Assembly: GCA_001275005.1 (NCBI GenBank)
Contig: JWZX01003330.1
Span: forward strand, 1 to 34,702
DNA: 34,702 nt
Source: Chrysochromulina tobinii
Taxonomy: Eukaryota; Haptophyta; Prymnesiales; Chrysochromulinaceae
Reading direction: 5' to 3'
Under the pieces are notes generated by a model. That model had not been told where the DNA came from, ran no database searches, and saw only the letters and a program-made list of their open reading frames with translations. The position numbers and the translations under genes are program-made. Shown piece after piece: positions 24,848 through 33,364 of this stretch; the first letter of the stretch is position 1, and each line of letters starts with the position of its first letter.

Positions 24848-25712
24848 GGACATTAGCTGAGATCGCGCGAGATGGCGCGAGATCGAGTCTGAGATCGCGC
24901 GAGATGGCACGAGATCGAGTATGCGGATAGCTGCGGGTGCGTGGGGCGAGAGAGGTAGTTTCGGTGGAAGACGACGAGGACGGCGGCGAGAGCGAGAGCG
25001 AGAGCGAGAGACAATGGACGAGATGCAGAGAGAGAGAGAGCAAACCTCAGGCTCGAGGGCACAGCGGACCTCCGGTATCCGGATAGAGATGCACACGCGA
25101 AGGTGAGACGCCAGACCAAACTTGCAGCCCCGCACGACCGATCGGCCAGCCGAGACGCTTCTCGTGCGCGGCTGTCTCCGTCGGCGTCTCCGCGAGACCG
25201 GAGCAGAAAATGGAGGCAGATAAATCTCGATGTGGCCGCGATCATCTCTGGTGCCGATTGATATCAACGATTACCATTTGTCGCGGGTGCCGTGGCCGCG
25301 GCGCGCCCGGGCCGGACCCCTGAGCGGTGAGCGCGTCGCGGCGAGGCGGCGTCTGTGACCGTGACGCCGGACGGCCCGGGGCCGCGGGCGCGCCGGAACC
25401 TCCCGGCTTTTTTCGTCGCGTATAATCTTTGCGCCCGGGGGACTGCGCGCCGGCGCGCGGGTCATTTCATTAAGGCTCAACGTTTGTGACGTAGGTACAT
25501 GAAAACGACAAGCTGTCCTCACCCGCTCGCAGAACGAGAACCGACCGGGGGACGAGCGACGTGGGCAGCGCCGTGTGGGCACAGCCACAGGGCGGGTGTG
25601 GGCGACGTCGGCCGGACTGACCGTAGCGAGTGTCGGATGCGCCCGTTGGGCACCGTTCGTACGCTGTGCAGCTCTGGGCTGGCGCATGGCTCGCCCCCGC
25701 CATCCGGAGGGC
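24848..25712. other. convergent intergenic region with repeats
   Basis: Two copies of a 32-bp unit containing GAGATCGCGCGAGATGGC at about 24860-24923; GAGAGC repeats at about 24988-25012; an AG run at 25027-25040. 25270-25460 is very GC-rich. No convincing gene; a long minus-strand frame entering EMC8 here is out of phase with it. Confidence 0.5.
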
Positions 25713-26297
25713 TCACTGCACGAGCAGAGCTGCGTTGCCCAGCCAATTCTTCTCGGGGTCATCGAGGTGCGCGTCAAAGTCGATGATCTCGTGCTGCAGG
25801 CTGTTGGCGATGCACCTCTCGAGGCGCACGATGCAGCCCTCGGCATCGCCCTCGATGAACGGCGCGGCGCCGCGTTTCCCATCCGCTCCCTGCGTAATCA
25901 GCCGCAGGTCGGTCGCCGAAGGGTGCATACTCGCGCCATCAACGACGAAGACAGCTGCAGCCGGCACCTGCGAGCGGATCTTGTCGCTGATCCGCTTGCC
26001 AAACGGGCCGAGGTCAAGGTCGTCGACAAGTTCGTTCGCCTGGTAGTAGCCGACGATTTGCAGCCCGTTTTGCTGGCAGTACTCATCCGCGAGCAGCAGC
26101 GCCGCCTCGAGCATCGGCGCGAGCGAGATCTGCGTGTGAAACAGCGGCAACGTCATCTCGACGCTCACCGAGCCGTCCGCAGCAGCGCTTCCCAAAAGCA
26201 GGCCGTTGAGCGAGCGCGTGGGGTATCGGCAGCAGTGCAGGAAGAGGACAGTGTAAGCATCGGCCTTCAGTGCAATCGCCGGCTTGGAGATCGCCAT
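25713..26297 (-). CDS. EMC8/9: ER membrane protein complex subunit 8/9
   Basis: 194 residues. Matches the EMC8/EMC9 (UPF0172) family through the whole length: ALKADAYTVLFLHCCRYP, NGLLLGS, PLFHTQISLAPMLEAAL, IVGYYQANELVDD and the closing DFDAHLDDPEKNWLGNAAL. EMC8 is the MPN-fold cytosolic subunit of the ER membrane complex, which inserts tail-anchored and multi-pass membrane proteins; it lacks the metal-binding residues of active JAMM proteases. Length matches the family (about 200). No intron. Head-to-head with the aminotransferase gene. Confidence 0.93.
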   Translation of the reverse strand: MAISKPAIALKADAYTVLFLHCCRYPTRSLNGLLLGSAAADGSVSVEMTLPLFHTQISLAPMLEAALLLADEYCQQNGLQIVGYYQANELVDDLDLGPFGKRISDKIRSQVPAAAVFVVDGASMHPSATDLRLITQGADGKRGAAPFIEGDAEGCIVRLERCIANSLQHEIIDFDAHLDDPEKNWLGNAALLVQ

Positions 26298-26442
26298 CGT
26301 GAGGGGCGGCCACGGAGTAAAGCTGTGAACGGACCGAGATCCAGAAAAATTTGCTCATGATCAAGTTGTTGGCCGCTCAAGTTGGGGTCAGAGGTTCCGA
26401 TTCGCCTCCCGATGTGGTCAGTCCGCCCAACACTCACCCGCG
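26298..26442. promoter_or_regulatory. probable shared promoter of EMC8/9 and aminotransferase genes
   Basis: 145 bp between two divergent starts. No specific element recognised; assigned from spacing. Confidence 0.4.
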
Positions 26443-28308
26443 ATGGCCGCTTCGAGGATGAGACGGTTGTTGAGTCTCCGCCCGCAGCCGCGCTCGCAAC
26501 CACGCAAAGAGCTCCTCGAACTCGAGCGGCCGCGCTCTGGCACCCCGACAGCACTGCGCCCGTTTCTCGTCGAGCGTTACCCTGGATGGACAGATGGCTC
26601 CGCGTCGCTTTCGTCGTCGGAGACGGAACCGCTCACCATGAACGAGCTCCTTGCTCACGCTGACGACGAGGGTGCTGAGCGCTGGCGCACGCTCTCGCTC
26701 GGATATCCATCGCACAATGAGGGTAGCCCGTGGCTGCGCCGAGAGATCGCTGCCATATACAGCGGCGGCATCGACGAGCGCCAGATCAACGTGTGCGTGC
26801 CGCAGGAGGGGATCTACCTGACGGCGCGCGCCCTCCTCTCGCCCGGCGATCACGTGGTGACCACAGTGCCGCACTACCAGAGCCTGAGTGAGGTAGCACG
26901 CTCAATTGGGTGCGAGGTGAGTGCGTGGCGGCCCGAGGGCAGCCCGGCACGCTTCGAGGTGTCCACGCTACACTCGCTGCTGCGACCCAGTCGCACCAAG
27001 CTCGTGATCGCCAACTGGCCGCACAATCCAACGGGCGCGCTGCCGACCCCGGAGGAGCTGCAGGCGGTGGTTGCCGCTGTGGAAGCGAGCGGCGCGCACC
27101 TGATGATCGACGAGATGTACGCTGAGGACCTCACTGAGGACACATGATGACCTTTCTGATGACCTCCCTGATGACCTCCCTGATGGCCTCCCTGATGGCC
27201 TCCCTCATCAGGCACCGCGGCCTTGAGCACCCAGGCAGCGCGCAGCTCGCCGCCGCAGTCGAGGCCTATTCACGCGGTGTGAGCTTGAGTGGTCTGTCGA
27301 AGACAGTCGGGCTCCCAGGGCTACGCATTGGATGGCTTGCCTCGCGCGACGCCGCCTTCATGGTACGCGGCGGAGTGAGTGCGACTGATTACCTCCCTCC
27401 ATCAGAGCGCCTCGCTGATGGCCTCCCTCGTCAGAGCGCCTCGCTGATTGCCTCCCTCATCAGAGCGCCTTGCTGATTGCCTCCCTTATCAGAGCGCCTC
27501 GCTGATTGCCTCCCTCATCAGAGCGCCTCGCTGATTGTCTCCCTCATCAGGCGCGAATCGCGCAGCTCAAAGACTACACGACCATCTGCCCGCCCACACC
27601 CTCCGAAGTCCTCGCGCTCATCGCGCTGCGGGCGCGACCAACGCTACTCACGCGCAGCCACGCCCTGCTTGCCGCGGGGCTCGAGGCGGCGCGCGCCGTG
27701 GTGGGCGCCCATCCCGAGGTGCGTGGCCCACTGATTGCCTCCCTCATCAGAGCGCCTCGCTGATTGTCTCCCTCATCAGGGCGCCCATCCCGAGGTGCGT
27801 GGCCCACTGTTGGCTGCTGTTGGCTGCTGATGGCTGCTGATGACCGCGGATGGCCGCTGATGAGCGCGGATGGCCAAGGGTGACCGCAGATGGTTGTGTG
27901 CGTGTGCTCGCGCAGCATCTCGAATGGGCAGAGCCTCGTGCGGGCACCTTCGCCTTCGTGCGGCTGCGTGGGCGCACTGGTGTACCTGTAGACGCGGAGG
28001 CGTACTGCGACGCGCTGCGCGCGCGTGCCGGCCTCATGCTGATGCCGGGGACGCTCTTTGACCATCACGAAGGGGAGGGCGCCGAGACGAGCGCGCGCGC
28101 CGTTCTATCGAGCGCGAGCGCCGCGGCTCCGACGGACGCCTCCGAGCGGGTGCGGCTGACCGGTGGGCGCCGTATAGAGCGCGCCGTATCGAGCGCGCGC
28201 GCCGTATCGGACGCCTCCGAGCGGGTGCGGCTGACCTATGGGCGCAAGGAGACCCCCCTTCTGCTGGAGCGCTGGGCCATGGACTTGGGCAGATGCGGGG
28301 TCATATGA
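26443..28308 (+). CDS. PLP-dependent class I/II aminotransferase, four exons
   Basis: Proposed exons: 26443-27116, 27212-27362, 27551-27718, 27916-28308 (TGA); 461 residues. Introns GT-AG, phases 2, 0, 0. Fold-type I aminotransferase landmarks: LSLGYPSHNEGSPWLRREIA, PQEGIYLTARALLSPGD, Asn195 in HNPTG, Asp223 in LMIDEM, Schiff-base Lys255 in SLSGLSKTVGLPGLRIGW, then IAQLKDYTTICPPTPSE and the C-terminal MLMPGTLF and VRLTYGRKETP. The catalytic Lys is in exon 2, after the junction DEM-HRGLE, where relatives have DEMYRGLE, which supports the splice. Amino-acid substrate unknown. The last exon contains an in-frame 75-nt duplication (DASERVRLT twice, 28134-28161 and 28209-28236). The N-terminus may carry a weak targeting signal (RMRRLLSLRPQPRSQPRK). 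Confidence 0.82.
27117..27211 (+). repeat. aminotransferase intron 1 (95 nt)
   Basis: Donor GAT|GTACGC. Filled with a 12-bp repeat TGATGACCTCCC (later copies TGATGGCCTCCC) and ends TCCCTCATCAG. Confidence 0.85.
27363..27550 (+). repeat. aminotransferase intron 2 (188 nt): five 29-bp splice-acceptor modules
   Basis: Donor ATG|GTACGC. Five exact 29-bp units at 27406-27434, 27435-27463, 27464-27492, 27493-27521 and 27522-27550, plus a decayed one ending at 27405. Each runs AGCGCCTCG, CTGATTG, CCTCCCTCATCAG, that is, branch-point-like site, pyrimidines and AG. Only the last acceptor keeps the frame (ARIAQLKDYTT); earlier ones would shift it or add repeat-coded residues. Confidence 0.9.
27719..27915 (+). 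repeat. aminotransferase intron 3 (197 nt) with exact exon-3 copy
   Basis: Positions 27704-27733 (last 15 nt of exon 3 and first 15 nt of the intron) are repeated exactly at 27780-27809. The copy is preceded by CTCATCAG and followed by GTGCGT, so 27780-27794 could be spliced as a 15-nt in-frame micro-exon (GAHPE). The same 29-bp acceptor unit as in intron 2 is at 27751-27779. The rest is GATGGCYGCTGATG-type repeats; acceptor CTCGCGCAG. Confidence 0.85.
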
Positions 28309-28689
28309 GGCAAGTCAAGTTGACTTGACTTGACTTGACTTGACTTAACTTTACTCGCGTGAGGCAGCGAGGGCCTTCGACTTGCTTTGAGGCGGCTGCG
28401 TGCCGGCGTGGGGCTTCAGCCTGGAGACGACTCCATTGTTCTCGCGAGCCCAAGCAAGCAAACTAGCAAAGTCCCGCGTTCGACTCATTTTGTGATTTAG
28501 CTCGGCTTGCTTGCTTGCCCTCACGTCCCAGCAGCTGCCAGTCCCAGTGCGCAGGCAGGCACGTGTAGGAACTCTATCTTCAAATGGTTACTCTTCATGG
28601 GTCCATGCGTCGGAAAAACGCCGTGTTGGCGAGATAGTTGAGATCTCATGACCTCGGGGGAGCACACGGAAATTCCTCGTCCACTCGCC
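28309..28689 (+). repeat. intergenic with TTGAC pentamer repeat
   Basis: (TTGAC)n with a short inverted start (CAAGTCAAG) at 28311-28345, three bases after the aminotransferase stop. The remainder should contain the EF-Ts promoter; a TTGCTTGC repeat is at about 28505-28520. Nothing else seen. Confidence 0.7.
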
Positions 28690-29436
28690 ATGCTGTATCG
28701 GCAAACTCTGCTGCTCGTGGTCGCCTCGCTGTGCGCGGCGGCCGGCTATTCGACGGTGGGTGGCGCACCGCACCGTTTCGCCCTCGGCGCTCCGCGTACG
28801 TCCGCCGTCGTCGCTCAGGTCAGCGCAGGGGACGTCAAAAAGCTGCGAGAGGCGACGGGCGCGGGCATGATGAAGTGCAAGGAGGCGCTCGCGGAGGCGA
28901 ACGGTGACTTCGAGAAGGCTGTCGAGGAGCTGCGCAAGAAGGGCCTAGCCTCGGCTGAGAAGAAGGCCTCGCGCAAGGCGCTGGAGGGTATCGTTGAGAC
29001 ATACATCCACACCGGCGCAAAGCTTGGCGTGATGGTGGAGGTCAACTGCGAGACCGACTTCGTGGCCAAGAACCCGACGCTGTCAGAGCTGGCCAGGACC
29101 ATTGCCATGCAGGTTGCCGCGTGCCCGACCGTCGAGGTCGTGAGCATGGACGACATCTCGCCCGACTACATCGAGAAGGAGAAGAAGATTGAGTCGCAGG
29201 CGGAGGACCTCAAGGGCAAGCCGGCGGCGATCGTGGACAAGATCGTGACCGGCCGCGTCGAGAAGCTGGTGAAGACGAAGCTGCTGCTCGACCAGCCCTA
29301 CATTCGCGACCCCAGTATCACGGTCAAGGACCTGATCTCCCAGTACATTACCAAAATGGGCGAGAACATCCGCGTATCGCGTTTTGTTCGGTTCAACGTC
29401 GGCGAGGGCCAGACGAAGAGCGAGGAGGAGGAGTGA
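28690..29436 (+). CDS. tsf: translation elongation factor Ts, plastid-targeted
   Basis: 248 residues from the ATG at 28690, chosen because it starts a signal-like segment (MLYRQTLLLVVASLCAAAGY) followed by a transit-like stretch rich in Arg/Ser/Ala (PHRFALGAPRTSAVV). The mature part has the UBA-like domain (VKKLREATGAGMMKCKEALA), the core motif VEVNCETDFVAKN and the C-terminal SITVKDLISQYITKMGENIRVSRFVRF. EF-Ts removes GDP from EF-Tu during translation. The single-copy core with a bipartite leader fits a plastid protein in an alga with a complex plastid; a mitochondrial role is the alternative. Acidic tail EEEE. No intron. Confidence 0.92.
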   Translation: MLYRQTLLLVVASLCAAAGYSTVGGAPHRFALGAPRTSAVVAQVSAGDVKKLREATGAGMMKCKEALAEANGDFEKAVEELRKKGLASAEKKASRKALEGIVETYIHTGAKLGVMVEVNCETDFVAKNPTLSELARTIAMQVAACPTVEVVSMDDISPDYIEKEKKIESQAEDLKGKPAAIVDKIVTGRVEKLVKTKLLLDQPYIRDPSITVKDLISQYITKMGENIRVSRFVRFNVGEGQTKSEEEE

Positions 29437-30139
29437 GTAGCTTCCCTCTCGCCTTCCTGGCAGCCGGAGGAAGACGATGGCACACAGTGCGCATAGGCCA
29501 CTCACTCTACCTTCAGCGCAGAGACGGAAGGGAAAGTGCTCTCGAGCATGTGGGGCGTCCATTCAACGCTCGCGTCGGGCAACTCACAGTTTTACGAAAG
29601 GAGTCAAAGCAGCTCGTAATCGGAAAGTAAAATGAAAGCTGTGCGGAGTCCGGGACTGTGGCGCCACTGCGCACCGCGCACGCACCAAAGAGGCAAAGAC
29701 GTACTAGGACCACCATCGGGTTCGGGAGGTGTCGCGTCGTCGGTGTATCGCGCGCGGTCCCGGTTTCGGGGTGCGCGATCGCTATCCGGCGTATCGGCTA
29801 TCCGACGCCGATCCAGTCAACACGGACCAGAGTGAGAGTCAGGAGTGGGCCCCCGCACGACCTGATAGGTATTTCGGCCGCTTGGAAAGGCAACTAGACT
29901 TAAACTAGACAACCTCGACCGCATACGATGGCTCCGATATCATCGGTTCAGACACCCAATAGCAATACTATTCACACATGAACACGGTTGTGTCATGTGA
30001 ACAGTTCTGGGAGCCACTGGGGCGCGCGATCTCGGCGAAGATCGGCACCCTCCTTCCGCACCGCCGGTCCGGTCGCCGCGCCCGGTTTCGTCTCAGTCGA
30101 GGAGTCGAGTCGTCCCGGCCCCCGGCTTCAACGTTCGCC
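29437..30139. other. convergent intergenic region, nothing recognised
   Basis: 3' flanks of EF-Ts and the JmjC gene. Short overlapping frames on both strands do not resemble known proteins. No repeat or RNA gene was seen. Confidence 0.5.
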
Positions 30140-31601
30140 TTACCGAAAAGTAGAGAGTAGCTCGTGCAGCTCGTTGCCGTATCCGTACTTACCTCGGTCA
30201 TTAACGCCGCCCGCGAGCTTCGCTTGCAGCTGCTGTGTGACGCACGACTGCGGGATGCATCGGAAGGTGCAGGCCTCACCTGTGTTCTGGCGCTCGTTGC
30301 ACCTGTACGTGTCGGCCGTCGTTCGCGCCGGTAACGTCTCGTTGCATGCAATGGGGCCGCCGCGCGTCGTGAGATTCGTCTTCATGGCGTACTTGCGCCG
30401 CACCTGGCTCAGTCAGTGGCAGCCCATAGCAATCCGTGGCGACCGTGGCAGTCAGTGGCACACCGCGGCAATCAGTGGCAATCTTCTCTGGGCAGCTCTC
30501 TTCACAGGGCAGCTCTCTTCACAGGGCAGCTCTCTTCTCTGGGCAGCTCTCTTCACAGGGCAGCTCTCTTCACAGCACCTGGCTCGACCACAAGCGGCCG
30601 AAGTTATCAGCCGGCCAGAAATTGTTTAAAAGCTCCTCGTAGGGCTCGAACTCCCACGTGACAGCCGCGTTGCGCCCGGGGCGCGTGCGGACCTGGTGCC
30701 ACCACCCTTCGGGTATCATGAGCGCGTCACCGCCGTGCAGATGCGCCACCATGCCGCCTTCGAGCTGCGCGAACATGGGCCACTTGTCGAGGTCGACGCG
30801 CTCCGGGTGAACAGGCGAGAGGCCATATCGGTCGTGATAGTCCATGTACGTCTTGTGCGACTGCGAGGGCGGGAACATGTAGACCGACTTGGTGCCAAAG
30901 ACCTGCAGCATCAGGTTCTCGTGCGTGTCAGAGTGGAGTGAGCTCGAGGAGTTGCCCGAGCTCATCCACAGGCGCGTCTCATGCACCGACTCGTGGATCT
31001 CGGGGCACTGTAGCACCGACGGCATCTCCACGTGCTTGCCAAGCTGCACGCCCGGGTCTGTCAGCGGCGAGATCAGATACATGTTGTCCTTGTACTCCGG
31101 TTTGAGGTAGTCGCGCAGGAAAGTGCAAAAATTGACCGGCTCACCAGCGATCTCTTGCAGCAACGGGTGGCGAGTGTTGCTTACGATAACCTTGTTCATT
31201 TCCACGATCGCGTGCCATGGGCGGCCGTTGTCGAGGTGGCACCACCGTGAGAGGAACTCATTGGTCCACTCGACGCCACTAGTCGCGGCCGCGGCCGCAC
31301 CAGCGAGCACGACGGGCTCAGCCGCAGCAACATACTTTTCGTAGAAGGCACGCGGGTCCGACATCGTCACGCGGGGCACATTGGGCATCGATTTCTGCTG
31401 CGACCCCATCGGCTCAAGGTGGCCCTTGCGGCGGTGGCATTTTCGTGCCGTGAACGTCTCATCGGACGGCCGTCGCTCGCACTTGTGCACATGGCACTCG
31501 CGCAGGCTCTTGGCCGGACGGAAGGACGGAAGCACGTCTAGGTAGCGCGTCGAGGCGCCGATCACGCACGAGCACAGCAAGAAGCTCAAGAAGGTCCTCA
31601 T
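30140..31601 (-). CDS. secretory-pathway JmjC-domain (cupin-8) oxygenase, two exons
   Basis: Exon 1 31601-30579 and exon 2 30403-30140, joined in phase 0 at SSQ|VRRKY; 428 residues. Start chosen at 31601 (MRTFLSFLLCSCVIGAS), a clear signal peptide; two upstream Mets exist. The JmjC core contains the Fe(II) triad His223, Asp225 (LHSDTHENLMLQVFG) and His302 (GDALMIPEGWWHQV), plus YMFPPSQ. Such 2-oxoglutarate oxygenases hydroxylate proteins or demethylate lysines; with a signal peptide this one probably acts in the ER/Golgi lumen or outside the cell. The C-terminal exon encodes a Cys-containing tail (CNETLPA, YRCNERQ, ACTFRCIPQSC). Substrate unknown. Confidence 0.85.
30404..30578 (-). repeat. 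JmjC gene intron (175 nt), repeat-filled
   Basis: Read on the minus strand: donor CAG|GTGCTG, then six copies of a 17-bp unit (TGTGAAGAGAGCTGCCC, some AGAGAAGAGAGCTGCCC), then CACTGATTGCC-type repeats, and acceptor GAGCCAG|GTGCGG. The sequence GAGCCAGGTGC occurs at both ends of the intron (plus-strand 30575-30585 and 30400-30410). Confidence 0.85.
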
Positions 31602-31778
31602 TAGTGAGTAGGACGCCCTCATTCCCGCACACACCTTGCATCATCGTGTTCACGCTACGCTCGTTCGTGAGTGCTCGAGTTTCTTTAGTGAACGTCACGT
31701 TTTTCCACATCTCTCTTCCCACTCCCTCGCTCTCCATCTCTCTCGCTGCGTGTGACGCCGTGTCTCCCAATTCAATTC
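31602..31778. other. short spacer between thioredoxin A and JmjC genes
   Basis: 177 bp between two minus-strand genes, holding the JmjC promoter and the thioredoxin A 3' flank. A TC-rich stretch (CTCTCCATCTCTCTCGCTGC) near 31728-31750 recurs beside thioredoxin B near 32795-32816. Confidence 0.5.
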
Positions 31779-32306
31779 TCAATCGGCCTTCTTGGTTGCG
31801 TCCTTTGCGCCATGCTTCTTGAGGAGCCCTGCCAGCTGGCCCCACCTGCCACTTAACATATCCACCTCCACGCCGCCCTTGAAGAGCTTGAATGTCGGCA
31901 TGGCCTTGATGCCGAGCTCGCGGGCCAAGTCGCCAGCTTCGTCCGTGTTGAACTTGGCAAACGTGACGGAGTCTGGGGAGAAGGCTTCACTCATCTGCGC
32001 GTACGTTGGCGCGGCGGCCTTGCAAGGAGGGCACCAGAGCGCGTATGCATCGACCACGACCAACTTGCTGCCGCTGCTCTTCAGCAGCGCATCCCACTCG
32101 GCGACGCTGTGCACCGAGGTGATACGACCGCCATAATCGGGCCACGGCTGGCGTGCTTCCCACTTCTTGTAAATCATGAAGAGGAATCCGAATACCATAA
32201 AAGGATGCGCCTGGAACCAGCCGGCGAACCAACCATATACATATAGTAAAACTGCGCTGCATAAGAGGGAGACGCCCACGCCTGAAGCCGTAAGCTTCAT
32301 GCTCAT
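31779..32306 (-). CDS. membrane-anchored thioredoxin, copy A
   Basis: 175 residues (MSMKLTASGV; the second Met at 32300 matches the start of copy B). One or two hydrophobic segments lie at about 8-45 (VSLLCSAVLLYVYGWFAGWF, PFMVFGFLFMIYKK), then a thioredoxin domain with active site WCPPC (Cys92, Cys95) and cis-Pro in AMPTFKLF. WCPPC is a variant of the usual WCGPC that tends to shift redox potential. Probably a disulfide reductase facing one side of an internal membrane; which membrane is not clear. Ends KDATKKAD. Second member of a tandem duplicate. Confidence 0.85.
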   Translation of the reverse strand: MSMKLTASGVGVSLLCSAVLLYVYGWFAGWFQAHPFMVFGFLFMIYKKWEARQPWPDYGGRITSVHSVAEWDALLKSSGSKLVVVDAYALWCPPCKAAAPTYAQMSEAFSPDSVTFAKFNTDEAGDLARELGIKAMPTFKLFKGGVEVDMLSGRWGQLAGLLKKHGAKDATKKAD

Positions 32307-32839
32307 AGTGTTCCGCCGACGACTGTCGGAACGCGTGTTGTGTGGAAGCTCGGCTTTGTGTCAAGTCTTGGGCTTTCTTGTTAACAGTGAAACGAGACAC
32401 AGAGAAGACATGCAACCAAATTTCGGACACGTCTTCATTATGAACACATTAGACACATGGACATGCAGGCGGAGAGCGACCCAATGACGCGCCGTCGCGC
32501 CCCCCCGTCGGGTCCGACGACAAGTGGTAACCACCCATTGAGCTGACCAATGGAGCTGACAACTTCTTTGGGCCTCGTCCCTCCAAATCTCATGGTGGGC
32601 TCTCGACATCGATATAAGCGTTGAGATGAGCCTCCTAGGGGGCTCTGCTAACGCTTATGGTAGGACCGTTGCTAATGCGGGAGTATGGGAGTGCGCGAAT
32701 CGCAGCGGAGCGCCAAAGGCGACCGCATACACTCTGATGGACAGGCCGCGGGGTCATCAAGTGATAGGTCCCGGCCATCATCCGTCTCCCTCTCTCTCAT
32801 TCTCTCTCGCTGCGTTTGTCGCTGAGTCTCCCAATCTCA
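32307..32839. other. spacer between the thioredoxin copies
   Basis: Holds the copy A promoter, the hairpin at 32614-32658 and the copy B 3' flank. No gene recognised. Confidence 0.5.
32614..32658. repeat. 45-bp imperfect inverted repeat
   Basis: Outer arms ATAAGCGTT (32614-32622) and AACGCTTAT (32650-32658) are exact complements; inner arms GAGCCTCCT and AGGGGGCTC pair with one G-T wobble. As RNA or single-stranded DNA this makes one long hairpin. It could be a 3'-end signal for copy B or a remnant of a small inverted-repeat element. Confidence 0.8.
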
Positions 32840-33364
32840 TCAATCGGCCTTCTTGGTTGCGTCCTTTGCGCCGTGCTTCCTGAGGAGCCCTGCCAGTTGG
32901 GCCTCACCGGCCCAGCCTCTCATCATATCCACCTCCACGCCGCCCTTGAAGAGCTTGAATGTCGGCATGGCCGTGATGCCGAGCTGGCGGGCCAAGTCGC
33001 CAGCTTCGTCCGTGTTGAATTTGGCAAACGTGACGGAGTCTGGGGAGAAGGCTTCACTCATCTGCGCGTACGTTGGCGCGGCGGCCTTGCAAGGAGGGCA
33101 CCAGAGCGCGTATGCATCGACCACGACCAACTTGCTGCCGCTGCTCTTCAGCAGCGCATCCCACTCGGCGACGCTGTGCACCGAGGTGATACGACCGCCA
33201 TAATCGGGCCACGGCTGGCCTGCTTCCCACTTCTTGTAAATCATGAAGATGAAGAGGCATCCGAATACCATAAAATGCGCCTGGAACCAGCCGGCGAACC
33301 AACCATACAGTAAAACTGCGCTGCATAAGAGGGAGACGCCCACGCCTGAAGCCGTAAGCTTCAT
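32840..33364 (-). CDS. membrane-anchored thioredoxin, copy B
   Basis: 174 residues from the Met at 33364 (MKLTASGVGVSLLCSAVLLY). Same layout as copy A: membrane segment, then thioredoxin domain with WCPPC and cis-Pro (TAMPTFKLF). Compared with copy A it lacks VY after LLY, lacks Pro before FMVFG, has GCLFIFMIYKK for GFLFMIYKK, and has DMMRGWAGEAQ for DMLSGRWGQ; the redox core is otherwise almost identical. A start 21 codons upstream is open but is not shared with copy A. Head-to-head with TMEM17. Confidence 0.85.
   Translation of the reverse strand: MKLTASGVGVSLLCSAVLLYGWFAGWFQAHFMVFGCLFIFMIYKKWEAGQPWPDYGGRITSVHSVAEWDALLKSSGSKLVVVDAYALWCPPCKAAAPTYAQMSEAFSPDSVTFAKFNTDEAGDLARQLGITAMPTFKLFKGGVEVDMMRGWAGEAQLAGLLRKHGAKDATKKAD

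Noticed and set aside
25271-25882. 203-codon minus-strand frame overlapping EMC8/9
   Set aside because: Wrong frame for EMC8/9 and low-complexity Arg/Ser/Pro content.
28080-28308. Definite fourth intron in the aminotransferase
   Set aside because: GT and AG exist around the 75-nt duplication but there is no pyrimidine tract or branch-point-like site, so it is kept as coding with a note.
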